64,000 nucleotides of DNA, from the NCBI RefSeq assembly GCF_052180255.1, contig NZ_CP197466.1, forward strand, positions 124,001-188,000, written 5' to 3'. Shown piece by piece: positions 33,380-43,013 of the stretch (position 1 is the stretch's first letter; the number at the start of each line of letters is the position of its first letter). The translations under genes and the position numbers were made by a program. The notes beneath the pieces are model-generated. The model was not told where the DNA came from. It worked only from the letters and a program-made list of their open reading frames with translations, and made no database searches. The DNA comes from Paenibacillus_AM sp052180255. GTDB lineage: Bacteria; Bacillota; Bacilli; Paenibacillales; NBRC-103111.

Positions 33380-35890
33380 ATGCTAGGATTAGTAAAGAAA
33401 ATATTCGGTGATTCCAACGAACGGGAAATCAAACGAATGTTAAAAGTCGTAGAACAAATTAATTCGATTGAGTCTCAATTTACAGGCTTATCGGACGAGG
33501 AACTTAAAGCCAAGACGGTTGAATTCCGTGCGCGTATTGAAAAAGGTGAAACACTCGATGAATTGCTACCGGAAGCATTCGCAGTGGTTCGTGAAGCGTC
33601 TAAGCGTGTGCTTGGCAAACGTCACTATGATGTGCAACTAATTGGCGGTATGGTACTGCATGAAGGCCAAATCGCGGAGATGCGTACAGGGGAAGGTAAA
33701 ACACTGGTAGGTACTCTGCCGGTTTATTTGAATGCCTTGCTTGGTCGCGGTGTGCACGTTGTTACGGTCAATGATTACTTGGCACAACGTGATAGCGGGG
33801 AAATGGGACGGATCTATGAGTTCCTCGGCTTGACGGTAGGTGTTAACTTACACGAATTATCCCATGAAGAGAAGCAAGAAGCTTACGCATGTGATATTAC
33901 GTATGGTACGAATAATGAGTATGGTTTCGACTATTTGCGCGATAACATGGTGCTTTACAAAGAGCAGATGGTACAGCGCCCTCTATATTTTGCTGTAATC
34001 GATGAGGTGGACTCTATCCTGGTCGATGAAGCGAGAACGCCACTCATCATTTCGGGACAAGCTGCAAAGTCGACAGACATGTACTATGCGGCTGATCGAT
34101 TTGTAAGTCGTTTGAAAGAAGAAGAAGATTACACAATTGACATTAAAGTACGTGCAGTTGCTTTGACTGAGTCGGGTGTAGCGAAGTCTGAGCGTGCATT
34201 TGGCATTGATAACTTATTTGATCATCAGAACGTTCAACTGAATCACCATATTACCCAAGCGCTTAAAGCGCATGCGATTATGCGTCGCGATGTGGATTAT
34301 GTAGTCAATGAAGATGAGATCGTTATTATTGATGAATTTACAGGTCGTATGATGACAGGTCGTCGTTATAGTGATGGCTTGCACCAAGCAATCGAAGCGA
34401 AGGAAGCCTTACAAGTTCAGAATGAAAGCATGACACTTGCTACGATTACGTTCCAGAACTACTTCCGTATGTATCGCAAGCTTGCTGGTATGACAGGTAC
34501 GGCGAAGACAGAGGAAGAAGAATTCAAGAAAATTTACGGTCTGGAGTGTATCGTTGTTCCAACGAACCGTCCAATGGTTCGTGAGGATAAGCCAGATACG
34601 GTATATAAATCGGTAAAAGGTAAATTCACTGCAGTTGTGGATGAGATCGTAGAGCGCCACAAGAAGAACCAACCGGTCCTTGTAGGTACGGTGTCTATTG
34701 AGAATTCCGAGATATTGTCGGAGATGCTTAAGCGCAAAGGCGTGAAGCACAAAGTATTGAATGCGAAGTACCATGAGGAAGAAGCTGAAATTGTATCCAT
34801 GGCGGGTCAACCGGGCGCAGTAACAATTGCGACGAATATGGCGGGTCGTGGTACGGATATTAAGCTAGGTGATGGCGTAGAAGAGCTAGGTGGACTATAC
34901 ATTATCGGTACAGAGCGTCACGAGAGCCGTCGTATTGATAACCAGCTTCGTGGTCGTGCAGGCCGTCAAGGTGACCAGGGTGCTTCCCAATTCTATATCT
35001 CCTTGGAAGATGAGTTGATGCGCAGATTCGGTGCGGAGAATATCATGGCTATTATGGATAAAATGGGCATGGCAGAAGACCAACCAATCGAGAGCAGACT
35101 TGTGAGTCGTGCAATTGAGAGCGCACAAAAACGTGTTGAAGGCAACAACTTTGACGTTCGTAAAGTCGTTCTTCAATACGATGATGTCATGAACCAACAA
35201 CGTGAGATTATTTATAAGCAGCGCCGCGAAGTGCTTGAATCCGAGAACATCCGTGCAATTGCAGAGGGTATGATTGATTCAGCAATTGAGCGAATCGTGA
35301 AAGCACATTGCCCAGCGGACCAAATCCCGGAAGAGTGGGAATTGGAAGCAGTTGCTGAGTACATGAATAACAACATGCTTGGCGAAGAAGCTGTAACAGA
35401 GAAGATGCTCTGGGGTAAAGAAGTTGAAGAGATCGTTGAGCTCTTGAAAGAACTTGTGAAGAATAAGTACAATGAACGTGAAGAATTGATTGGCGCGGAT
35501 AACATGCGTGAGTTCGAGAAGGTTGTTGTTCTGCGTGCAGTAGACAGCAAATGGATGGACCACATTGATGCGATGGATCAGCTTCGTCAAGGGATTCACT
35601 TACGTGCTTACGGCGGTACGGACCCACTTCGTGAGTACCAGTTCGAAGGTTTTGAAATGTTCGGTGAGATGGTCGAGAGTATTCAAGATGAGGTTGCGAC
35701 ATATATTATGAGAGCACACATGGAGAGTAATCTAGAGCGTCAAGCTGTTGTTGAGGGTCAAGCAGTTGATCCCAAAGCGGAGTCCGCTGGTAAAAAGCCG
35801 GTTGTACGTGATGAAAGTGACCGTATTGGTCGCAATGATCCATGTCCTTGTGGCAGCGGCAAGAAATTTAAGCAGTGCCACGGCAGCTAA
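33380..35890 (+). CDS. secA: SecA, preprotein translocase ATPase
   Basis: 836 residues from ATG 33380 behind AGGAAGGGG. The open frame runs upstream to 33191 through the hpf terminator; that extension is not coding. Walker A MRTGEGKT lies near residue 100, the DEAD-type site is VIDEVDSILVDEARTP, and motif VI is QLRGRAGRQGDQG. The C-terminal zinc-binding tail CPCGSGKKFKQCHGS is intact. SecA drives Sec-dependent export at the membrane. Confidence 0.98.
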   Translation: MLGLVKKIFGDSNEREIKRMLKVVEQINSIESQFTGLSDEELKAKTVEFRARIEKGETLDELLPEAFAVVREASKRVLGKRHYDVQLIGGMVLHEGQIAEMRTGEGKTLVGTLPVYLNALLGRGVHVVTVNDYLAQRDSGEMGRIYEFLGLTVGVNLHELSHEEKQEAYACDITYGTNNEYGFDYLRDNMVLYKEQMVQRPLYFAVIDEVDSILVDEARTPLIISGQAAKSTDMYYAADRFVSRLKEEEDYTIDIKVRAVALTESGVAKSERAFGIDNLFDHQNVQLNHHITQALKAHAIMRRDVDYVVNEDEIVIIDEFTGRMMTGRRYSDGLHQAIEAKEALQVQNESMTLATITFQNYFRMYRKLAGMTGTAKTEEEEFKKIYGLECIVVPTNRPMVREDKPDTVYKSVKGKFTAVVDEIVERHKKNQPVLVGTVSIENSEILSEMLKRKGVKHKVLNAKYHEEEAEIVSMAGQPGAVTIATNMAGRGTDIKLGDGVEELGGLYIIGTERHESRRIDNQLRGRAGRQGDQGASQFYISLEDELMRRFGAENIMAIMDKMGMAEDQPIESRLVSRAIESAQKRVEGNNFDVRKVVLQYDDVMNQQREIIYKQRREVLESENIRAIAEGMIDSAIERIVKAHCPADQIPEEWELEAVAEYMNNNMLGEEAVTEKMLWGKEVEEIVELLKELVKNKYNEREELIGADNMREFEKVVVLRAVDSKWMDHIDAMDQLRQGIHLRAYGGTDPLREYQFEGFEMFGEMVESIQDEVATYIMRAHMESNLERQAVVEGQAVDPKAESAGKKPVVRDESDRIGRNDPCPCGSGKKFKQCHGS

Positions 35891-36005
35891 TGATTATTAG
35901 CGCGTGATTCAAACGTATATATTTAGCTAAGGTTCGTTAGTAGCAGCGGTCATAAGACTTGATCTGCATACTTGCGAACCTTTGCGTGCAGAAGAGGTGT
36001 TAACG

Positions 36006-37113
36006 ATGCTGGATCCAGAAGTAAAGCATGGTTTACGGGGAATTGCGAAGAGATTAACTGAACTTAGGGGGTCTCTTTGACTTAGATCATAAGTTAGAGA
36101 TGATCGAAGATTTTGAAGAGAAGATGAGTGCGCCTGGCTTTTGGGATGATAATGTGCAGGCTCAGAAGCTCATTGCGGACATTAATACGGTTAAAGCTGT
36201 TGTAGAGCAATTCAATAGCTTGTCCAGCGAATACGACGATCTGGATGTGATGGCACAGCTTGCGGAAGAAGAAGCGGATGAGGAAATGGCTGCTGAGGTA
36301 ACGAAGAGCATGCAGGGGCTGACAAGCAAGCTTGCCAACTTTGACCTGCAGCTGCTGTTAAACCAACCGTATGATAAGCTAAATGCCATTCTTGAACTCC
36401 ATCCTGGCGCGGGCGGTACGGAGTCGCAGGACTGGGCGGAGATGCTGCTGCGGATGTACCGTCGCTGGGCGGAGAAGCGTGACTTCAAAGTTGAAGTGCT
36501 GAACTATTTGCCAGGGGATGAAGCGGGCGTGAAGAGTGTGACGCTTCTAATCAAGGGCTTTAATGCTTATGGCTACTTGAAAGCGGAAAAAGGTGTACAC
36601 CGCCTCGTACGGATTTCACCGTTTGACTCCTCGGGTCGTCGTCACACTTCTTTCGTATCGTGTGACGTCATGCCGGAGATCGATGACGACGTTGAAATCG
36701 ACATTCGGACAGAAGATCTTAAAGTGGATGTATACCGTGCATCAGGTGCGGGCGGTCAGCATATTAATACGACAGACTCTGCGGTACGGATGACGCATAT
36801 TCCAACGGGTGTTGTGGTGACGTGTCAAACAGAGCGTTCACAGATCAAGAACCGGGAACGTGCGATGAAGATGCTTCGCTCCAAGCTCTATGAGAAGAAG
36901 ATCGAAGAGCAAATGAAGCATCTTGCGGAAATCCGTGGGGAGCAGACGGATATTGCATGGGGCGCACAAATTCGCTCTTATGTCTTCCATCCCTACTCGA
37001 TGGTGAAAGATCACCGGACGAGTGTGGAGACGGGCAACGTCGGCGCCGTGATGGATGGCGATTTGGATGCATTTATCGATGCTTACCTGCGCATGCAAAT
37101 TAAACAAGAATAG
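36006..37113 (+). CDS. prfB: Peptide chain release factor 2, made by programmed +1 frameshift
   Basis: 368 residues when the frameshift is included. The first 24 codons (ATG 36006) end at an in-frame TGA at 36078-36080; reading resumes one base on at GAC 36079. The SPF recognition motif falls at 204-206 and GGQ at 249-251, one residue off the E. coli RF2 numbers, which confirms the joined product. RF2 reads UGA and UAA. GAAGAGGTG precedes the ATG. Order secA-prfB is as in B. subtilis. Confidence 0.97.
36066..36081 (+). promoter_or_regulatory. prfB autoregulatory frameshift site
   Basis: AGGGGG (36066-36071), TCT, CTT-TGA-C (36075-36081). This is the classic internal Shine-Dalgarno plus slippery CTT and UGA stop: low RF2 lets ribosomes slip +1 and make more RF2. 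Confidence 0.95.
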
Positions 37114-37138
37114 AAATCGGATATTTTATTAGAGAAAA

Positions 37139-37175
37139 GAAAAATCCTACACAGTATGGTGTAGGATTTTCTTTG
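37139..37175 (+). terminator. Terminator after prfB
   Basis: Twelve-base perfect arms 37141-37152 / 37159-37170 with a 6-base loop and A/T-rich flanks; it could act in both directions. It ends only about 20 bases before the next gene. Confidence 0.8.
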
Positions 37176-37195
37176 GTACGGGGTGAGCAGACAAA

Positions 37196-38074
37196 ATGAG
37201 TAAGAGACAGAAGGAACCGCGGATTATACCCGGCTCGCCACTGCATATGGCTTGGGAGTACGCACTTTTAATTACGGGATGCTTTATATTGGCGTGCGCA
37301 TTTAACATGTTCCTGAATCCGAACAAAATTGCATCTGGTGGAATATCTGGGGTATCGACCATTCTTCAGGTCACATTCGGTTTTGAACCGGCGATTACAC
37401 AATGGTTTTTTAATATTCCTTTATTCCTACTCGGTACAATTCTACTTGGTAAAAAATATGGGATAAAGGTAGCGGTGGGCACAATTGCGCTTCCGTTCTT
37501 TGTTTTAATGACCAAGGGATTGCCCATTCCCACAACGAATATGCTGTTAGCTTCCGTATATGGCGGAATTGGGGTAGGACTTGGCGTAGGTATCACGTTC
37601 CGCGGACGGGGTTCGACAGGCGGATTGAGTGTTGCTGCGCAGATCGTGCATAAGTACACAGGTCGGTCACTGGGTGTATGTATCGCTATGTTCGATGGTA
37701 TGGTGATCGTATTAGCAGGTTTTGTTATTTCGTGGGAAAATGCACTCTATGCACTGATCGGATTATTTGTTACGAGTAAAGTCATTGATATTGTGCAGGT
37801 CGGACTTAGTGTCTCAAAAGTTGCTTATATTATCTCGGATAATCAAGAAAAGATAAAAGAAGCGATCCTATACGATTTGGATCGTGGTCTAACTCAGCTG
37901 GAAGCCGCAGGGGGATATACAGGCGCAGCCCGTAACGTATTTATGGTTGTTGTCTCTCAGGGTGAAGTGATGAAACTTAAGTATTTGGTTAAATCCATTG
38001 ACCCGTCTGCGTTTGTTATCTTCACCGATGCGAATGAGGTATTAGGCGAAGGATTTAAGCATCATCATATATAA
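37196..38074 (+). CDS. YitT-family membrane protein (DUF161 + DUF2179)
   Basis: 292 residues. Five or six hydrophobic helices (about residues 20-200; NPNKIASGGISGVSTILQ and GVGLGVGITFRGRGSTGG are the conserved glycine-rich loops) precede a cytoplasmic DUF2179 domain at the C-terminus (YIISDNQEKIKEAILYDLDRG, TGAARNVFMVVVSQGEVMKLK). Members are common in Firmicutes. Transport or small-ligand sensing has been suggested, but no function is fixed. GGGGTGAG precedes the ATG. Confidence 0.9.
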   Translation: MSKRQKEPRIIPGSPLHMAWEYALLITGCFILACAFNMFLNPNKIASGGISGVSTILQVTFGFEPAITQWFFNIPLFLLGTILLGKKYGIKVAVGTIALPFFVLMTKGLPIPTTNMLLASVYGGIGVGLGVGITFRGRGSTGGLSVAAQIVHKYTGRSLGVCIAMFDGMVIVLAGFVISWENALYALIGLFVTSKVIDIVQVGLSVSKVAYIISDNQEKIKEAILYDLDRGLTQLEAAGGYTGAARNVFMVVVSQGEVMKLKYLVKSIDPSAFVIFTDANEVLGEGFKHHHI

Positions 38075-38089
38075 TCACATATTCATATG

Positions 38090-38126
38090 AAGTCGATTTC
38101 CTGTTACAAGGGGATCGGCTTTTTTG
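38090..38126 (+). terminator. Terminator after the YitT gene
   Basis: Twelve-base arms 38090-38101 / 38110-38121 with three wobble pairs, then six T. Confidence 0.85.
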
Positions 38127-38141
38127 TTCTGCAAATATGCA

Positions 38142-38170
38142 TTGAATTATTATACCTTCGTATGTATAAT
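38142..38170 (+). promoter_or_regulatory. Sigma-A promoter of the arginine operon
   Basis: TTGAAT (38142-38147), 17-base spacer, TATAAT (38165-38170). It gives an AT-rich leader of about 210 bases before argC, in which I see no ORF with a ribosome site. Confidence 0.7.
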
Positions 38171-38218
38171 AATACATAGTTTTTAACATTTAAAATAATT
38201 AGTATATATCTATATATC

Positions 38219-38338
38219 TGAATCAATTTCATAATACCTTTAGCTGCTTTAATCAAGACTATATATAGATCCAAACGGTTCAATTGGTCTAAATATAGTT
38301 TCAAATTTAAGTATTAGATAAGTTATGAAATTGATTCA
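38219..38338 (+). promoter_or_regulatory. Pair of inverted ARG-box-like operators
   Basis: 38219-38234 (TGAATCAATTTCATAA) and 38323-38338 are exact reverse complements of each other, and each resembles the ArgR/AhrC box (TGAAT-W4-ATTCA type). Spaced about 104 bases in the argC leader, they could bind one ArgR hexamer and loop the DNA, or fold together in RNA. Confidence 0.65.
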
Positions 38339-38387
38339 TCTGAAAAATACATAAAAAAGTAAATCTGCGGGGGAGGCAGGGGTTGAA

Positions 38388-39446
38388 ATGGGAGTGAATA
38401 ACAAGGTTCGTGTAGCGATTGTAGGTTCAACAGGATACGGCGGGGTGGAGTTAATCAGGTTGCTGCTCGCACATCCGAATGTAGAAATTACTTCAGTTAT
38501 TTCATCATCGAGTGCGGGTACGCCGATAGCGGCGGGCTTTCCGCATTTGACAGAGATTTTGACAGATCAATTAGATGGTATTGATATAGATATGATCGCG
38601 CAAAAAGCAGATGTTGTGTTCTTGCCAACACCAGCGGGTGTAGCAGCAGAGCTTGCACCGAAGCTGCTTGATGCGGGACTGAAAGTGATCGATATTTCTG
38701 GTGATTTCCGGTTGAAATTGCCGGAATCCTATGAAACGTGGTATAAGCGCAAAGCTGCAGAAGAGACGTACTTGGCAGAAGCCGTATACGGATTGTGTGA
38801 GGTTTGGGGCGATGAGGTACAGGAAACGACAAGATTGCTTTCCAATCCAGGCTGCTTCCCTACGGCGACGCTGCTTGGTCTGATTCCAGCAGTAGCTGCA
38901 GGTTGGATTGATCTCGATTCCATTATTATTGACGCTAAATCAGGCGTATCTGGTGCGGGTCGCGGCTTACATCTTAGCGCTCATTATGCAGAAGTGAATG
39001 AGAACTTCTCCGCGTACAAAGTGAATAAGCATCAGCATATTCCTGAGATTGAGCAAGCACTAAGCCGTGTTGCAGATCGTCCAGTCGTTACGACGTTTAC
39101 CACACATCTCGTACCGATGACGCGCGGTATTATGACGACCATGTATGCGAAGGTCGTTGGTGAGCATAGCGAAGCAGATTTCGTAGAGATGTATCGTCAG
39201 TATTATGAGGGACGCAAGTTCGTACGGGTACGCAATGCAGGTACTTGGCCAGCAACGAAGCACGTGTCTGGTTCGAACTATTGCGATATTGGATTGTGTT
39301 ATGACGCACGTACGGGCCGTATTACGATCATTTCGGTCATTGATAACATAGTGAAGGGCGCAGCGGGTCAAGCGATTCAGAATTTGAATTTAATGATGGG
39401 CTGGGAAGAGACGACAGGCCTTCATTTTACACCTGTATATCCATAA
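38388..39446 (+). CDS. argC: ArgC, N-acetyl-gamma-glutamyl-phosphate reductase
   Basis: 352 residues. The N-terminal NADP loop is VGSTGYGGVELIRLL; catalytic Cys156 lies in LSNPGCFPTATLLG, and the histidine segment is HQHIPEIEQ. It reduces the acyl phosphate made by ArgB. GGGGGAGG lies about 10 bases upstream of the ATG. It is the first gene of the operon. Confidence 0.97.
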   Translation: MGVNNKVRVAIVGSTGYGGVELIRLLLAHPNVEITSVISSSSAGTPIAAGFPHLTEILTDQLDGIDIDMIAQKADVVFLPTPAGVAAELAPKLLDAGLKVIDISGDFRLKLPESYETWYKRKAAEETYLAEAVYGLCEVWGDEVQETTRLLSNPGCFPTATLLGLIPAVAAGWIDLDSIIIDAKSGVSGAGRGLHLSAHYAEVNENFSAYKVNKHQHIPEIEQALSRVADRPVVTTFTTHLVPMTRGIMTTMYAKVVGEHSEADFVEMYRQYYEGRKFVRVRNAGTWPATKHVSGSNYCDIGLCYDARTGRITIISVIDNIVKGAAGQAIQNLNLMMGWEETTGLHFTPVYP

Positions 39447-39491
39447 GGAAAGACCACATAGACAATTGAATGGGGATTGGGGAGAGGAACT

Positions 39492-40721
39492 ATGGCTGGA
39501 TCCATGTTTACAGTAATACCAGAAGGATCGGTTACGATGCCAAAAGGATTTCGTGCAGGCGGGCTGTTCTGCGGTTTGAAAAAGAACGGTCGCTACGATT
39601 TAGGCGCGATCGTATGTGAAGTGCCGGCAGCGGCGGCGGGCGTGTATACGCTAAACGCGTTTCAAGCGGCACCGCTGAAAGTAACGCAGGAGAGCGTCGC
39701 TGCCTCCTGCGGAAAGTTACAGGCGTTGCTGGTCAACAGCGGCAACGCCAATGCTTGTACGGGCGAGCAGGGCGAAGCCGACGCTCGCCAGATGCGCGCC
39801 GGCTTTGCGGCGGCGCTAGGTTTGGACGCAACGCTAGTTGGCGTTGCATCCACGGGTGTCATCGGCGAATTGCTGCCGATGGATAAGGTGAACGCCGGCA
39901 TGGCGGAGCTGCCGGCGAAGCTCAAAGCGGACGGCGGCGAAGACTTCTGCCAGGCGATCCTCACGACGGATCTTGTGCAGAAGATGACATGCGTCCGCTT
40001 AGAAGTAGGCGGCGTTGTGGTACACATCGCCGGTGCAGCCAAAGGTTCGGGTATGATCCACCCGAACATGGCAACCATGCTCGGTTTTATGACAACCGAC
40101 GCGAAGATCGAACCTGCGCATCTGCAAGCGCTGCTGGGTGAAATGACGGACTCCACGTTCAATATGATTACCGTGGATGGCGACACGAGCACGAATGACA
40201 TGGTCGTCGTGCTAGCAAGTGGGCTCGCGGATCACAGCGAGCCACTGAGCCCAGCGCATCCAGACTGGGATGCGTTCGCAGCAGGCTTCCGCTTCGTATC
40301 CGAATACCTAGCGAAAGCAATTGCTCGTGACGGTGAGGGCGCAACGAAGCTTATCGAAGTGAACGTCAGCGGTGCCGTTACGGAGAACGCAGCTCGTGCT
40401 ATCGCGAAGACAGTGGTTGGCTCTAGCCTTGTTAAATCAGCTTGCTTCGGTGCTGATGCGAACTGGGGACGGATTATCGCGGCGATCGGCCGCGCAGGTC
40501 AGCCCGTAAACGTAAACACCGTAGACATTAACGTTGGTGACTTCACAGTGCTGACGCAATCTCGACCTGTACCATTCGATGACGCCGCGGCAACGGAATA
40601 TCTCAAAGGCGACCTCGTTCAGATCTACGTGCAATTGCATAACGGTGAAGGCAAAGCCACAGCCTGGGGCTGTGATTTAACATATGATTACGTGCGCATC
40701 AACGCCGCGTACCGAACTTAA
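39492..40721 (+). CDS. argJ: ArgJ, glutamate N-acetyltransferase / ornithine acetyltransferase
   Basis: About 409 residues from ATG 39492 behind GGGGAGAGG (the frame opens at a TTG at 39477). The self-cleavage and nucleophile site is KGSGMIHPNMATMLGF with Thr195. ArgJ recycles the acetyl group, which explains the absence of argE and argA. The segment about 39600-40010 is clearly GC-richer than neighbouring genes, as in comFA, and may come from a homologous exchange. Confidence 0.96.
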   Translation: MAGSMFTVIPEGSVTMPKGFRAGGLFCGLKKNGRYDLGAIVCEVPAAAAGVYTLNAFQAAPLKVTQESVAASCGKLQALLVNSGNANACTGEQGEADARQMRAGFAAALGLDATLVGVASTGVIGELLPMDKVNAGMAELPAKLKADGGEDFCQAILTTDLVQKMTCVRLEVGGVVVHIAGAAKGSGMIHPNMATMLGFMTTDAKIEPAHLQALLGEMTDSTFNMITVDGDTSTNDMVVVLASGLADHSEPLSPAHPDWDAFAAGFRFVSEYLAKAIARDGEGATKLIEVNVSGAVTENAARAIAKTVVGSSLVKSACFGADANWGRIIAAIGRAGQPVNVNTVDINVGDFTVLTQSRPVPFDDAAATEYLKGDLVQIYVQLHNGEGKATAWGCDLTYDYVRINAAYRT

Positions 40722-40781
40722 TCGTATTCAAAAAAACATTTGAATGTTTAAAGTAAGCATACGGATAAAAATGGTTGCGTA

Positions 40782-40896
40782 AGAGAAAGGAAGTGCTGAA
40801 GGAGCGAAGCGTTAGCCTTTGAAAGAGTGAAATCCCCTCATTAACCTAATCAAAATTTCACGATTTCAACAGCGACCGGAAGCACTTCCTTTCTCT
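40782..40896 (+). repeat. Structured intergenic repeat, copy 1
   Basis: Perfect 16-base terminal inverted repeat 40782-40797 / 40881-40896 encloses a variable arm and a core at about 40817-40882. The core is identical but for one base to that of copy 2 at 63910-63975. An inner stem GTGAAAT (40827-40833) / ATTTCAC (40855-40861) can form, and the next bases GATTTCAA offer an alternative partner. It lies between argJ and argB, inside the arginine operon. The function is unknown. Confidence 0.85.
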
Positions 40897-40927
40897 GCAG
40901 CACGCTCAATGTAAGGAGTAATGCCCA

Positions 40928-41722
40928 ATGAACAATCAAGCTTTCGTCATGAAATGCGGCGGCTCCACACTTGCTGCCCTACCCCAAACCTTTTTCGACG
41001 ATTTACGTCACTTGCAGCAGACTGGTCAAATGCCTGTTATCGTACACGGTGGCGGCCCTGCAATCTCGGAAACACTCGATCAGCTTGCGATCACAACTGA
41101 ATTTGTCGGCGGCCTACGTGTAACAAGCGAAGCTGTACTTGACGTTGTAGAAATGGTGCTCGCAGGTCGTATTAATAAAGAAATCGTGCGCCGCATCGGT
41201 ATTTCCGGCGCTAAAGCACTCGGTGTATCGGGTGTGGATGGCGGTTTAATCGAAGCCAAACCAGTAGCAAATGCACACGAAGTTGGTCTTGTTGGCGATG
41301 TAACAGCCGTGAACAGGGAGTTAGTTGAAGGTATCGTGGCAATGGGATATATACCTGTGATTGCGCCAGTCGGTATTAGCCCCGACGGCACGCAGCGATA
41401 TAACATCAACGCGGACACGGCAGCGGGCGCTGTTGCTTCTCAAATCGGTGTGAAGCAGATGATCGTTGTGACGGATGTACCGGGCATTATGAAGCCAATT
41501 GATGGTGTAAAGACTGTTCTGCCGCAAGTTACCGTAGCGGAAATCGAAGAAATGATCGCAAGTGGCGATATCTACGGGGGCATGATTCCCAAGGTGCGTG
41601 CAGCGATTGCGTGTATACAAGGTGATGTGCAAGAAGTTGTCATCGTGCATGGCGAGGAGCCGCAAGTGCTCTCACGAGTAATGGGTGGCGAAGCGATTGG
41701 CACACGTATTTTGCAAAAGTAA
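40928..41722 (+). CDS. argB: ArgB, acetylglutamate kinase
   Basis: 264 residues of the amino-acid kinase fold: KCGGSTLAA at the start, VHGGGPAISETL and RYNINADTAAGAVASQ for substrate and nucleotide binding, and VPGIMKPIDGV. It phosphorylates N-acetylglutamate. GTAAGGAG precedes the ATG. Lacking the long N-terminal helix of arginine-inhibited kinases, it may be arginine-insensitive, which would fit the ArgJ cycle; this is inference. Confidence 0.96.
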   Translation: MNNQAFVMKCGGSTLAALPQTFFDDLRHLQQTGQMPVIVHGGGPAISETLDQLAITTEFVGGLRVTSEAVLDVVEMVLAGRINKEIVRRIGISGAKALGVSGVDGGLIEAKPVANAHEVGLVGDVTAVNRELVEGIVAMGYIPVIAPVGISPDGTQRYNINADTAAGAVASQIGVKQMIVVTDVPGIMKPIDGVKTVLPQVTVAEIEEMIASGDIYGGMIPKVRAAIACIQGDVQEVVIVHGEEPQVLSRVMGGEAIGTRILQK

Positions 41723-41730
41723 ACAACAAT

Positions 41731-41749
41731 AATCGGGTTAAACCCGATT
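41731..41749. other. Hairpin between argB and argD
   Basis: AATCGGGTT and AACCCGATT form a perfect palindrome around one base. It lacks a strong T-run on either side, so it is more likely a transcript-stabilising or processing hairpin than a terminator. Confidence 0.5.
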
Positions 41750-41769
41750 TAATTTTGGAGGGATGAGCG

Positions 41770-42972
41770 ATGGGTCAAGAGGAGAAGCAAAGCTACTTAT
41801 TTCCGCTTTTTTCAAAGTTTCCAATTAAGCTGGTGAAGGGGCAGGGCAGCCGTCTGTGGGACGATACAGGCAAGGAATATATCGATCTGATGTGCGGACT
41901 CGCGGTGACGAATCTTGGACACGTTCATCCGAAGGTCAAAGATAAGTTGGTTGCTCAACTAGATGAGCTTTGGCACGGCTGTAACTTATTCTATTTACCG
42001 CATCAGGAGCGTCTAGCCCAATTGTTAGTAGACAACAGCTGTATGGATGCGGCGTTCTTCTGCTCAACGGGTGCGGAAGCCAATGAAGCGGCGATCAAGC
42101 TTGCACGTCGTTATGCGCAAAAAATAAAGGGGACAGATCGTTATGAAATCATCACATTCCGTCAGTCGTTCCACGGCCGTACACTTGCGACGCTTACAGC
42201 AACAGGTCAATCGAAGGTGCAAGAAGGCTTCTTGCCGCTTCCTGAAGGTTTTGTCTATGCAGATTACAACGATTTAGAGTCTGTGCGTGCGCTGCTGAGT
42301 GATCGTACCTGTGCAGTCATGGTTGAGATGATCCAAGGTGAAGGCGGCGTTATTCCGGCTGATCTTACTTTCGTTAGGGAGCTTGCACAATTGTGTGAGG
42401 AACAAGACATTCTGCTCCTTGTTGATGAGATTCAGACGGGTATGGGGCGTACGGGCAAGTTGTTTGCGTATGAACACTACGGGATTGAACCGGATATCAT
42501 CACACTAGCTAAAGGTCTCGGCAGTGGATTCCCAATCGGCGCGATGCTTGGTAAAGCGAAGCTCATTCCGGCTTATACAGCGGGTGCGCACGGTTCCACT
42601 TTTGGTGGCGTACCGACTGCAATGGCAGCAGGCGTTGCGACAGTGGAGACGATGCTTGAAGAAAATTTGGTTGAGCGTGCAGCCGAACTTGGCGAGTATG
42701 TGCTAGCTCAACTGACAGAGAAGTTGGCGAGCAATCCACTGGTTACAACCATTCGTGGTAAAGGCTTACTGCTTGGAATCGTATGTACAGAACCTGTGGC
42801 TGACATTATTAACACGATTCATGCCAAAGGAGTGCTTGTCGTTCCTGCCGGTCCGAATGTGATTCGGATTGTGCCTGCAATGACGATCTCGCAAGAGGAT
42901 CTGGATCATGGATTAGATGTGGTGTGCCAAGTATTAGCTGAAAAAGCAGCATCAGCAATTTCGACAATTTAA
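41770..42972 (+). CDS. argD: ArgD, acetylornithine aminotransferase
   Basis: 400 residues, class-III PLP aminotransferase. FCSTGAEANEAAIKLARRY binds the PLP phosphate; LLVDEIQTGMGRTGKLFA holds the PLP aspartate; ITLAKGLGSGFPIGAML holds the Schiff-base lysine. It makes N-acetylornithine. GGAGGGATGAG precedes the ATG. Confidence 0.95.
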   Translation: MGQEEKQSYLFPLFSKFPIKLVKGQGSRLWDDTGKEYIDLMCGLAVTNLGHVHPKVKDKLVAQLDELWHGCNLFYLPHQERLAQLLVDNSCMDAAFFCSTGAEANEAAIKLARRYAQKIKGTDRYEIITFRQSFHGRTLATLTATGQSKVQEGFLPLPEGFVYADYNDLESVRALLSDRTCAVMVEMIQGEGGVIPADLTFVRELAQLCEEQDILLLVDEIQTGMGRTGKLFAYEHYGIEPDIITLAKGLGSGFPIGAMLGKAKLIPAYTAGAHGSTFGGVPTAMAAGVATVETMLEENLVERAAELGEYVLAQLTEKLASNPLVTTIRGKGLLLGIVCTEPVADIINTIHAKGVLVVPAGPNVIRIVPAMTISQEDLDHGLDVVCQVLAEKAASAISTI

Positions 42973-43013
42973 ATAACATCAGGTTATTTTGAATAAAGAA
43001 AGGATGAGGAAAG

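Noticed and set aside
35931..35985. Terminator between secA and prfB
   Set aside because: AAGGTTCG and CGAACCTT can pair over a long loop, but no T-run follows, so it is not called as a terminator.
38104..38304. 66-residue minus-strand frame in the arg leader
   Set aside because: It overlaps the yitT terminator and the arg promoter and operator; low-complexity composition of AT-rich DNA, no ribosome site.
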